A DNA stretch of 64,000 nt from NCBI RefSeq assembly GCF_021277265.1, contig NZ_JAJSOH010000001.1, positions 682,001-746,000 of the forward strand, read 5' to 3'. This document shows positions 33,886 through 41,602 of this stretch, piece after piece. Position 1 is the first letter of the stretch. Each line of letters begins with the position of its first letter. Source of the DNA: Kineosporia rhizophila. Its GTDB lineage: Bacteria > Actinomycetota > Actinomycetes > Actinomycetales > Kineosporiaceae. The notes beneath the pieces are model-generated. The model made no database searches. It worked only from the letters and a program-made list of their open reading frames with translations, and was not told where the DNA came from. The position numbers and the translations under genes are program-made.

Positions 33886-35541
33886 TCAGCCGGCCAGGGT
33901 GCGCAGGCGACGCAGCACCTCGTCCTGACCCAGCACCACGGCCACGGCGTGCAGGTCGGGGCTGCGGGTGGAACCGGTCAGCGCAACCCGGACGAGCTGC
34001 GAGGCCTCACGGATCGAGCCGGGGTAGGCGTCGGGGTTCTTCTTGAACTCCTTCGGGCTGGGCGCGAAGTCGTTCTTGGCCGCCGCCTCCCGGATCTGGT
34101 TGAACCACTCCGGCTGCTCGTCCAGGTGCTGGTAGCCCTCGACGAACGTGTTCATGAACGCGGTGACCACTTCGGGCGCCAGGTTCAGGCCGGCGACCCG
34201 CTCGTCGGCGGGACCGGCGACCGGGGTGAACAGCGCGGGCAGGAAGAAACCGTACTGCGGGCCGAAGTCCGACCACTTGCGCAGGTCCTTGCGGGGGTTC
34301 TCGACGCCCTCGCGCTCCACGCCGATCGCCTTCACCGCGTTGTCCCGGTCGGCCTTGAGCACCTCGGCCAGCTGGGCGTCGAACTGCTCGGCCCAGGCCA
34401 GCACCTGCTCGTAGACCTGCTCGGAGCTGAGCGTGGCGATGTAGTCGGCGCTCATCCCCTCCAGCTTCACCAGGTCGACCAGCGGCCCGGCGACGCCGAA
34501 CTGGTCCAGCTCGAGCGGGGTACGCAGGGCTTCGTCCAGGGGGAGCTCAGCGAGCCGACCGTTGGCCAGACCCCGCAGGTAGTACTGCACGGCGGGGGCA
34601 GGGAAGCCCTGCTCGATGTAGAACTCGACGCCCGCTTCCGGGTCTTTGCGCTTGGACAGCTTGCGCTTGCCCCCGGGGATCATCTTCATCAGGGGGGCGA
34701 TGTGCGCGTAGGTGGGGCGCTCGAAGCCCAGCGCGTCGAACAGCTGCAGGTGCAGCGGCACCGAGCTGATCCACTCCTCACCCCGGATGACGTGGGTGAC
34801 CCGCATCAGGTGATCGTCCACGGCGTGCGCGAAGTGGTAAGTGGGCAGGCGCGGACTGGTGGACGAGCTCTTCAGGATGACCGCGTCGTTGCGGTTCGCC
34901 TCGTGCTGCAGCTTGCCGCGGATCGCGTCCTCGAAGCTGACCCGGCGCTCGCCGTCTTCCGGGGCCTTGAACCGCACGACGTAGGGGCGGCCCTCGTCCA
35001 GCGCCTTCTGCACGTCCTCGTCGGCGGCCTTGCGCCAGATCGCCCAGCGACCGTAGTAACCGGTCGGCGCCTTGGACGCCTCCTGCCGGGCCCGGATGTC
35101 GGCCAGCTCCTCGGGGGTGGCGAAGCACAGGTAGGCCTTGCCCTCGCGCAGCAGCTCACGCACGAAGGTCAGGTACAGGGTCTCGCGCTGGGACTGGAAG
35201 TACGGGCCGTACTCGCCGCCGGCCAGGGCCGACTCGTCCGGCTCGACGCCGAAGTACTCGAACGCCCGGGTGAACTGCTCGGCCGCGCCCTCGACCTCAC
35301 GGGCCTGGTCGGTGTCCTCGACGCGGAGCAGGTAGTGGCCACCGGTGCGGCCGGCCAGGTCCTTGTTGATCATGCCGACGTAGAGGCCACCGATGTGCAC
35401 CGAACCGGTCGGGGACGGGCCGAGCCGGGTCACCATCGCACCTTCCGGCAGCTGCCGGGGCGGGTACTTCTGTTCCAGCTCGGCCGGGGAGGGGAGGTCG
35501 GCGGGGAACAGGGAGTCGATGACCTGACGGTCAAGCATCAT
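33886..35541 (-). CDS. gltX: glutamyl-tRNA synthetase
   Basis: A 551-residue class I aminoacyl-tRNA synthetase with GPSPTGSVHIGGLYVGM (HIGH-type motif) and KLSKRKDP (KMSKS-type motif), followed by the helical anticodon-binding domain. It charges tRNA-Glu, and tRNA-Gln as well if the organism uses the GatCAB route. At 551 residues it is longer than the roughly 490-residue GltX usual in actinobacteria, and its N-terminus (DSLFPADLPSPAELEQKYPPR) differs, so it may belong to another GltX subgroup or have been acquired. It diverges from the ileS T-box leader. Two adjacent ATG codons (35541, 35538) are possible. Confidence 0.93.
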   Translation of the reverse strand: MMLDRQVIDSLFPADLPSPAELEQKYPPRQLPEGAMVTRLGPSPTGSVHIGGLYVGMINKDLAGRTGGHYLLRVEDTDQAREVEGAAEQFTRAFEYFGVEPDESALAGGEYGPYFQSQRETLYLTFVRELLREGKAYLCFATPEELADIRARQEASKAPTGYYGRWAIWRKAADEDVQKALDEGRPYVVRFKAPEDGERRVSFEDAIRGKLQHEANRNDAVILKSSSTSPRLPTYHFAHAVDDHLMRVTHVIRGEEWISSVPLHLQLFDALGFERPTYAHIAPLMKMIPGGKRKLSKRKDPEAGVEFYIEQGFPAPAVQYYLRGLANGRLAELPLDEALRTPLELDQFGVAGPLVDLVKLEGMSADYIATLSSEQVYEQVLAWAEQFDAQLAEVLKADRDNAVKAIGVEREGVENPRKDLRKWSDFGPQYGFFLPALFTPVAGPADERVAGLNLAPEVVTAFMNTFVEGYQHLDEQPEWFNQIREAAAKNDFAPSPKEFKKNPDAYPGSIREASQLVRVALTGSTRSPDLHAVAVVLGQDEVLRRLRTLAG

Positions 35542-35621
35542 GAGTCCAGTCTGTGTATTCCTTAAATGCGTCGCATCAACTGTAGTGCTGGCGTCGTCGC
35601 CTTCCCACTTGCCGCTCTGCG

Positions 35622-35845
35622 TATAGTTGACAACAGCGGCTTCGACCCGGCCATCACCGGTGAGCCTCCGGAAGAACAGAGGGCTGTTCCAACCGCCCTC
35701 CTACTAGACCCGGACGTCCTCGGCGCACGTCACAGCGTCTTCGAGCGGCATCCGTCCCCCGGGACAGGTGCAAGCGGGGTGGTACCGCGGAGCCACGTGC
35801 TTCGTCCCCGCATGAGACCCGAAAGCTCATGCGAGTGACGAGGAG
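35622..35845 (+). promoter_or_regulatory. ileS T-box riboswitch leader (ultrashort stem I, translational type)
   Basis: TATAGT at 35622-35627 could be the -10 element. A short stem I at 35638-35666 (GGCT…AGCC outside, CCGG…CCGG inside) has ATC, the Ile codon, at 35653-35655 in its terminal loop. Further on, GGGGTGGTACCGCGGAG with TGGTACCGCG at 35780-35789 is the T-box sequence that pairs with the uncharged tRNA end, followed by CGTCCCCGCATGAG. No U-tract terminator is seen; instead the ribosome site GAGGAGA (35839-35845) could be sequestered. The short stem I with the specifier in its loop matches ileS leaders known from actinobacteria. Confidence 0.88.
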
Positions 35846-35855
35846 AGTCCTTCCG

Positions 35856-38800
35856 ATGGCCGAACCCACGTTCGCCACCCCCTTCGCCGGCCTCCCCACG
35901 CGGATCGATCTGCCCGCCACGGATCACAAGATCATCGAGTGGTGGAAGCAGAACCGGATCTTCGAGCGCACGCTGGAGCGCACGAAGGACGGCGCCCCGT
36001 GGGTCTTCTACGAAGGCCCGCCGACCGCCAACGGCGCCCCCGGCACCCACCACGTCGAGGCCCGGGTGTTCAAGGACCTCTTCCCGCGCTACCGCACGAT
36101 GAAGGGCTACGCCGTACCCCGCCAGGCCGGCTGGGACTGCCACGGTCTGCCGGTCGAGCTCGCGGTGGAGAAGGAGCTCGACCTCAAGGGCGGCAAGCCG
36201 GACATCGAGAAGTTCGGGATCGCGCCGTTCAACCAGCGCTGCCGCGAGTCGGTGACCCGTCACGTCGGTGAGTTCGAGAAGCTCACCGAGCGGATGGGCT
36301 ACTGGATCGACCTGGAGAACCCCTACGAGACGATGTCCCCGGAGTACGTGGACAGCGTCTGGTGGTCGCTGAAGAAGATCTTCGACGACGGCCGGATGAG
36401 CGAGGACTTCCGGGTCACCCCGTACTGCCCGCGCTGCGGCACCGCACTGTCCGACCACGAGGTCGCGCAGGGCTACGAGAACGTCAAGGACCCCTCGGTC
36501 TACGTCCGCTTCCCGCTGGTCGAGCCGCTGGCCGGGCACGCCGACGCCGAGCTGCTGATCTGGACCACCACCCCCTGGACGCTGGTCTCCAACACCGCGG
36601 TCGCCGTCCACCCGGACGTCACCTACGTGCTGGCGAAGAACGACAAGGGGACGTTCGTGGTCGCCCAGCCGCTTCAGGCGGCTGTGCTGGGTGAGGACGC
36701 CGAGGTGCTCGCCGAGTTCCCCGGCCGCGACCTCGAAGGCGCGCGCTACACCCGTCCGTTCGATCTGATCGAGATCCCCGACGCGCACCGGGTGGTGCTC
36801 GCGGAGTACGTGACCACCGCGGACGGTACGGGTCTGGTGCACCAGGCGCCCGCGTTCGGTGCGGACGACCTTCTGGTCGCCCGGGCGAACGAGCTGCCGG
36901 TGGTCAACCCCGTGGCCGGGAACGGTCACTTCAAGGACGAGGTGCCGCTGGTCGGCGGGCTGTTCTTCAAGGACGCCGACGAGCCGCTGATCATGGACAT
37001 GAAGAAGCGCGGCGTGCTCTACCGCTCGCAGCGCTTCGAGCACTCCTACCCGCACTGCTGGCGCTGCCACACGCCGCTGATGTACTACGCGCAGCCGGCC
37101 TGGTACATCCGCACCACCACCGTGCGACAGGAACTGCTGCGGGAGAACGAGCAGACCAACTGGCACCCGGAGCACATCAAGCACGGCCGCTTCGGCGACT
37201 GGCTGGAGAACAACATCGACTGGGCGCTGTCCCGGTCGCGCTACTGGGGCACCCCGCTGCCGTTGTGGCGGTGCGAGGACGAGCACGTCACGGCGATCGG
37301 CTCACGCAGGGAACTGGGTGAGCTGATCGGCCGGGACCTCTCCGACCTGGACCCGCACCGTCCGTTCATCGACGAGATCACCCTGCCCTGCCCCACCGAG
37401 GGCTGCGGGAAGACCAGCACGCGGGTGCCCGAGGTGATCGACGCCTGGTACGACTCCGGCGCGATGCCGTTCGCGGCGATCGGCTACCCGCACGTCGAGG
37501 GCAGCGAAAAGGCTCTGGAGAAGCGCTATCCGGCGCAGTACATCTGCGAGGCGATCGACCAGACCCGCGGCTGGTTCTATTCGCTGATGGCCGTGGGCAC
37601 CCTGGTGTTCGACCGCTCGCCGTACGAGAACGTGGTCTGCCTGGGTCACATCATGGCCGAGGACGGCCGCAAGATGAGCAAGCACCTGGGCAACATCCTG
37701 GCGCCGATCCCGCTGATGGACGCGCACGGCGCCGACGCGCTGCGCTGGTTCATGGCCTGCTCCGGCTCGCCCTGGAGCCCGCGCCGGGTGGGCCCGGGCC
37801 CGCTCGACGAGATCACCCGCAAGCTCCTGTCCACCTACTGGAGCACGGCCTCGTTCTTCAGCCTCTACGCCAGCCACGTGAACTGGGACCCCTCGGCCGC
37901 CCGGCCGGCGGGCGAGCGCAGCACCCTGGACCGCTGGGTGCTGGGTGAGCTGCACGCCCTGGCCCGTGACGTGGACCAGAAGCTGGAGAACTACGACACC
38001 GCCGGAACCGGGCGCGTGCTGGGCGACTTCGTCGACGACCTGTCCAACTGGTACGTCCGGCGCTCGCGGCAGCGGTTCTGGGAGGGCGACATGGACGCCC
38101 TGGTCACCCTGTACGAGTGCCTGGACGTGCTCACCCGCCTGCTGGCCCCGATCGTCCCGTTCATCACCGAGGAGGTCTGGCAGCTCGTCGTGCGGCCGGG
38201 CAACACCGACGCCCCCGAGTCGGTGCACCTGGCCGACTGGCCGGTGGCCGACGAATCGCGGATCAGCGCAGCGCTTTCGGAGGAGGTGCGGTTCGCCCGC
38301 AACGCCGTGGAAGCCGGCCGGGCCGCTCGTAAGGCAAGCAAGGTGCGTGTGCGGCAGCCGCTTTCGGCCGCGTTCGTCGGACTTCCGGGCAGCGTCACGC
38401 TCTCCCAGGCGCTGCTCGACGACATCGCCGAAGAGCTGAACGTGAAGAAGCTCGACACCCTGGCCTCGGCCGGTGCGGTGGTCGACGTCGAGGTGAAGCC
38501 CAACTTCCGGGCCCTGGGCAAGCGTTTCGGCAAGCAGACCCAGGTGGTGGCCAAGGCCCTGTCGGCGCTGCCGGCCGAGGACGTGGTGGCGGCCCTGCGC
38601 TCCAGTGGTGCGGTGCAGGTCGAGTTCGAGGGTTCGCCGGTCGACATCACCTCGGAAGACGTTGTGGTGACCGAGCTTCCGCGCTCCGGCTGGGTGGTGG
38701 AGACCCAGCGCGGCGTGACCATCGCGCTGGACACCGAGGTCACGCCCGAGCTCGAGGTGGAGGGCCTGGCCCGCGACGTGGTCCGGGTGGTGCAGCAGGC

Positions 38801-39032
38801 CCGGCGCGACGCCGACCTGGACATCTCCGACCGGGTCCGGCTGGTGCTCACCGCGCCCACCGAGGTGCTGGACGCGGTGCGTGCGCACGAGCAGTTCGTG
38901 CTCGGCGAGGTGCTGGGCGACTCCGTCGAGCTGGCCGAGCACACCCCCGACGGCTCCCCCGACGCACTGTCGGGCGGCTTCGGCGGGATCGTGGGCGAGG
39001 TCGAGGTCACGGTGTCGGTGACGAAGGCCTGA
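35856..39032 (+). CDS. ileS: isoleucyl-tRNA synthetase, long (IleS2-like) type
   Basis: A 1058-residue class I synthetase. It has PTANGAPGTHHVEARVFKD near residue 60 (HIGH-type region), the editing-domain insert, KMSKHLGN near 606, and a long C-terminal region without the zinc-finger cysteines usual at the end of the short bacterial type. Size and motifs fit the eukaryote-like IleS2 class, common in actinobacteria and often tolerant of mupirocin. It charges tRNA-Ile and edits Val-tRNA-Ile. ATG 35856 follows GAGGAGA. Expression is predicted to respond to uncharged tRNA-Ile through the T-box leader. Confidence 0.95.
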   Translation: MAEPTFATPFAGLPTRIDLPATDHKIIEWWKQNRIFERTLERTKDGAPWVFYEGPPTANGAPGTHHVEARVFKDLFPRYRTMKGYAVPRQAGWDCHGLPVELAVEKELDLKGGKPDIEKFGIAPFNQRCRESVTRHVGEFEKLTERMGYWIDLENPYETMSPEYVDSVWWSLKKIFDDGRMSEDFRVTPYCPRCGTALSDHEVAQGYENVKDPSVYVRFPLVEPLAGHADAELLIWTTTPWTLVSNTAVAVHPDVTYVLAKNDKGTFVVAQPLQAAVLGEDAEVLAEFPGRDLEGARYTRPFDLIEIPDAHRVVLAEYVTTADGTGLVHQAPAFGADDLLVARANELPVVNPVAGNGHFKDEVPLVGGLFFKDADEPLIMDMKKRGVLYRSQRFEHSYPHCWRCHTPLMYYAQPAWYIRTTTVRQELLRENEQTNWHPEHIKHGRFGDWLENNIDWALSRSRYWGTPLPLWRCEDEHVTAIGSRRELGELIGRDLSDLDPHRPFIDEITLPCPTEGCGKTSTRVPEVIDAWYDSGAMPFAAIGYPHVEGSEKALEKRYPAQYICEAIDQTRGWFYSLMAVGTLVFDRSPYENVVCLGHIMAEDGRKMSKHLGNILAPIPLMDAHGADALRWFMACSGSPWSPRRVGPGPLDEITRKLLSTYWSTASFFSLYASHVNWDPSAARPAGERSTLDRWVLGELHALARDVDQKLENYDTAGTGRVLGDFVDDLSNWYVRRSRQRFWEGDMDALVTLYECLDVLTRLLAPIVPFITEEVWQLVVRPGNTDAPESVHLADWPVADESRISAALSEEVRFARNAVEAGRAARKASKVRVRQPLSAAFVGLPGSVTLSQALLDDIAEELNVKKLDTLASAGAVVDVEVKPNFRALGKRFGKQTQVVAKALSALPAEDVVAALRSSGAVQVEFEGSPVDITSEDVVVTELPRSGWVVETQRGVTIALDTEVTPELEVEGLARDVVRVVQQARRDADLDISDRVRLVLTAPTEVLDAVRAHEQFVLGEVLGDSVELAEHTPDGSPDALSGGFGGIVGEVEVTVSVTKA

Positions 39033-39054
39033 TCTTGCAGTAGAACCCGACAGG

Positions 39055-39095
39055 GGACGTCGGTGAGGACTCGGGATCGAGTCTCACCGGCGTCC
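39055..39095 (+). terminator. intrinsic terminator downstream of ileS
   Basis: Arms GGACGTCGGTGA…GACTC and GAGTC…TCACCGGCGTCC pair with one bulge and one G-T wobble around GGGATC. The T-rich run TTTGTTGGGTTT follows, and a second T5 run lies a little further on, as expected for ileS termination. Confidence 0.75.
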
Positions 39096-39144
39096 TTTGT
39101 TGGGTTTCGGGGTTTTTCGCATCCCCGAGCCCTAGGCTCCGGTT

Positions 39145-39516
39145 GTGAGCATGCTGCTGGACACCGTCATCTTCGGGCTTCTGCTGCTGGCCGCCGGACT
39201 GCCGCTGACCGTCTTCCTCGGCGCGTGCGCCGGCCTCGTCTGGCTGCGGCTCGACCGGGTGCCGGGCTGGTTCTTCCTGGTGGGGATCGCGGTGTGCGCG
39301 GCGGTCTGGGCCGGTACCGAGATCTGGACGGCCGGGATGGACGAGAGCGACCCGGAGATCGTGGTCGGCCTGTTCGTCTGGCTCAACGCCCTGGTCGCCC
39401 TGCCGGCACTGGCGATCGGCTGGCTCGGGCAGCGCCGGTTCGGAGGGCGCGGGTTCGGGCGGCGCAAAAGCGAGCGGCCGGACAGCGTTTCCGCTGCCCG
39501 GCCGCTCGTGCCCTGA
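39145..39516 (+). CDS. small hypothetical membrane protein
   Basis: A 123-residue protein with three predicted membrane helices (TVIFGLLLLAAGLPLTVFLG; WFFLVGIAVCAAVWAG; GLFVWLNALVALPALAIGWL) and a basic C-terminal tail (RRFGGRGFGRRKSERP). No family is recognised. It starts with GTG 112 bp after ileS. Its final codons contain the hairpin that serves as ino1 terminator, and its stop abuts the ino1 stop with no spacer, so the tail sequence may be shaped by the hairpin rather than by protein function. Confidence 0.65.
   Translation: MSMLLDTVIFGLLLLAAGLPLTVFLGACAGLVWLRLDRVPGWFFLVGIAVCAAVWAGTEIWTAGMDESDPEIVVGLFVWLNALVALPALAIGWLGQRRFGGRGFGRRKSERPDSVSAARPLVP
39471..39508 (-). terminator. ino1 terminator embedded in the 3' end of the opposing gene
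   Basis: CGAGCGGCCGG and CCGGCCGCTCG, with an inner CAGCG/CGCTG stem around TTTC, make a very stable hairpin. On the minus strand it starts nine bases after the ino1 stop and is followed by CTTTTGC, which fits termination of ino1 rather than of the plus-strand gene that encodes it. Confidence 0.78.
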
Positions 39517-40587
39517 TCAGGCTTCGCCGCGGATGAACTTCTCCACGTCTTCCTTGGCCTGACGGTCCTCGACCTGGACCGGCGGGGACTTCATGAAGTA
39601 GGCGGAGGCCGAGACGACCGGGCCGCCGACGCCACGGTCCTTGGCGATCTTGGCGGCGCGCAGGGCGTCGATGATCACACCGGCCGAGTTCGGGGAGTCC
39701 CAGACCTCGAGCTTGTACTCCAGGTTCAGCGGGACGTTGCCGAACGCGCGGCCTTCGAGGCGCACGTAGGCCCACTTGCGGTCGTCCAGCCACTGCACGT
39801 AGTCGCTCGGGCCGATGTGGACGTTGCGGGCGCCCAGGTCGTGCTCGATGTTGCTGGTGACGGCCTGGGTCTTGGAGATCTTCTTGGACTCCAGGCGGTC
39901 GCGCTCGAGCATGTTCTTGAAGTCCATGTTGCCGCCGACGTTCAGCTGGTAGGTGCGGTCCAGCACCACGCCGCGGTCTTCGAACAGCTTCGCCATCACG
40001 CGGTGGGTGATGGTGGCGCCGACCTGGCTCTTGATGTCGTCACCGACGATCGGCACACCGGCGTCGATGAACTTCTGCGCCCACTCCGGGTCGGAGGCGA
40101 TGAACACCGGCAGGGCGTTGACGAACGCCACGCCCGCGTCGATCGAGGCCTGCGCGTAGAACTTGTCCGCGTCCTCGGAGCCCACCGGCAGGTAGCTGAC
40201 CAGGACGTCGACCTTGCGCTCCTTGAGCACGGCGACGACGTCGACCGGCTCCTCGGGCGACTCCTCGATCGTCTCGCGGTAGTACTTGCCCAGGCCGTCG
40301 AGGGTGTGACCGCGCTGCACGGTGACGCCGGTCGGCGGCACGTCGGCGATCTTGATGGTGTTGTTCTCGCTGGAGTTGATCGCGTCCGCCAGGTCGAAGC
40401 CGACCTTCTTGGCGTCCACGTCGAACGCCGCGACGAACTCGATGTCACGCACGTGGTAGTCGCCGAACTGGACGTGCATCAGACCGGGGACGGTGCCCTG
40501 CGGGTCAGCGTCGGAGTAGAAGTGGACGCCCTGCACGAGCGAGGACGCGCAGTTACCTACGCCGACGATGGCAACGCGGATGGACAT
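39517..40587 (-). CDS. ino1: inositol-3-phosphate synthase
   Basis: A 356-residue NAD-dependent enzyme that isomerises glucose 6-phosphate to inositol 3-phosphate, the entry to phosphatidylinositol, mannosides and mycothiol in actinobacteria. Visible marks are [16 protein letters not shown] at the N-terminus, [32 protein letters not shown] and [20 protein letters not shown] stands six bases before the ATG. The PadR-type regulator is encoded 62 bp upstream on the same strand, the same pairing as Rv0046c-Rv0047c of Mycobacterium tuberculosis. Confidence 0.96.
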   Translation of the reverse strand: MSIRVAIVGVGNCASSLVQGVHFYSDADPQGTVPGLMHVQFGDYHVRDIEFVAAFDVDAKKVGFDLADAINSSENNTIKIADVPPTGVTVQRGHTLDGLGKYYRETIEESPEEPVDVVAVLKERKVDVLVSYLPVGSEDADKFYAQASIDAGVAFVNALPVFIASDPEWAQKFIDAGVPIVGDDIKSQVGATITHRVMAKLFEDRGVVLDRTYQLNVGGNMDFKNMLERDRLESKKISKTQAVTSNIEHDLGARNVHIGPSDYVQWLDDRKWAYVRLEGRAFGNVPLNLEYKLEVWDSPNSAGVIIDALRAAKIAKDRGVGGPVVSASAYFMKSPPVQVEDRQAKEDVEKFIRGEA

Positions 40588-40649
40588 GCGTTTCTCCTTT
40601 TGGTTCTAGCGGGATCGTGATCGGTGAGCGGGAGCCAGGCTGGGGTCGG

Positions 40650-41255
40650 CTACCGGTCACCGTCGTCAGGGGGGTGGGTCATGTTGCTCGCCCGCTCGGT
40701 GTCGATGAGCTCCGAGAGCCACCGCACCTCGCGGTCAACGGATTCGAGTCCGTGCCGCTGGAGCTCGAGCGTGTACTGCTCGGCACGTTCCCTGCTGCGC
40801 TGCATGGACTGCCGGTAGCCCTCGCGCCGTTCTTCCAGCCGGCTGCGCCGGCCCTCCAGGATCTGCAGGCGGGTGACCGCGTCGGTCCTGGCGAAGAAGG
40901 CGAAGTGGACGTCGAAACGCTCGTCCTCCCAGGCCGCGGGGCCGGGATGACTGACCAGGGACTGGAAGTGTTCCTTGCCCTCGGCGGTGAGCTCGTAGAC
41001 GATCTTGGCGCGGCGGCCGCCCAGGGGTGATGCCGGGGCGCCCGTCTCGACCGTGACCGGTGTGCCGCCGGCCTCGCGGATCCACCCCTGGGCCAGCAAC
41101 GACTTCAGGCAGGGATAGAGCGTGCCGTAGGACAGCGCCCGGAACGGGCCGAGCAGGGCGTTGAGCCGTTTGCGCAGCTCGTAGCCGTGCAGGCCGGACT
41201 CCTGGAGCAGACCGAGGACGGCCAGCTCGAGGACGTCGCCGCGACGACGGCTCAT
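40650..41255 (-). CDS. PadR-family transcriptional regulator
   Basis: A 201-residue PadR protein: a winged helix N-terminal part (LELAVLGLLQESGLHGYELRKRL; ALSYGTLYPCLKSLLAQGWI; KIVYELTAEGKEHF) and a C-terminal helical dimerisation part of the Vir_act_alpha_C kind (RLEERREGYRQSMQRSRERA). It is probably co-transcribed with ino1 and may repress both through a palindrome near 41339-41358. AGGAGG lies seven bases before ATG 41255. Confidence 0.88.
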   Translation of the reverse strand: MSRRRGDVLELAVLGLLQESGLHGYELRKRLNALLGPFRALSYGTLYPCLKSLLAQGWIREAGGTPVTVETGAPASPLGGRRAKIVYELTAEGKEHFQSLVSHPGPAAWEDERFDVHFAFFARTDAVTRLQILEGRRSRLEERREGYRQSMQRSRERAEQYTLELQRHGLESVDREVRWLSELIDTERASNMTHPPDDGDR

Positions 41256-41338
41256 GCCGGTACCTCCTCTTCCCTGTTCCACGAGCGGACGGTGCGGGTG
41301 TGTGGTGGGTCTTCCGCGTCCGTTACATCGACCCAATG

Positions 41339-41358
41339 TATCGGAGCGATATATCCGA
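41339..41358. promoter_or_regulatory. overlapping inverted repeats upstream of padR, candidate PadR operator
   Basis: TATCG-GAG-CGATA (41339-41351) and the overlapping TCGGA…TCCGA (41341-41358) form nested dyads rich in ATGTATC/GATATATC, like PadR boxes. The site lies 84-103 bp before padR. The rest of the 347-bp gap (41256-41602) holds no visible gene; it must also contain the promoter of the penicillin-binding-protein operon. Confidence 0.5.
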
Positions 41359-41602
41359 GCTTCCAGATGAAGATACGACGGAGTTAACCCCGGGACAAGG
41401 CCGGGTGGATCACAGTCAACGTGGGCAAAGAAGCCAGGTTGGTCACACCCAAAGCCGCTCTGGGCGCAGACGGCCCACAGTCCGACCCCTTACCCTCGTC
41501 ACCGGCGGATTTGGGAAGAAGTGGGGGGCCGCCGCACACTAAAGCGATCCGACAACCGGACGAATGCCTCACGGCGTACGGAACAGGAGGGCAGCGAGTA
41601 CC

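Noticed and set aside
35627-35632. TTGACA as a -35 element for ileS
   Set aside because: No suitable -10 lies 16-18 bp downstream, and it would place the start inside stem I; TATAGT just upstream fits the T-box leader better.
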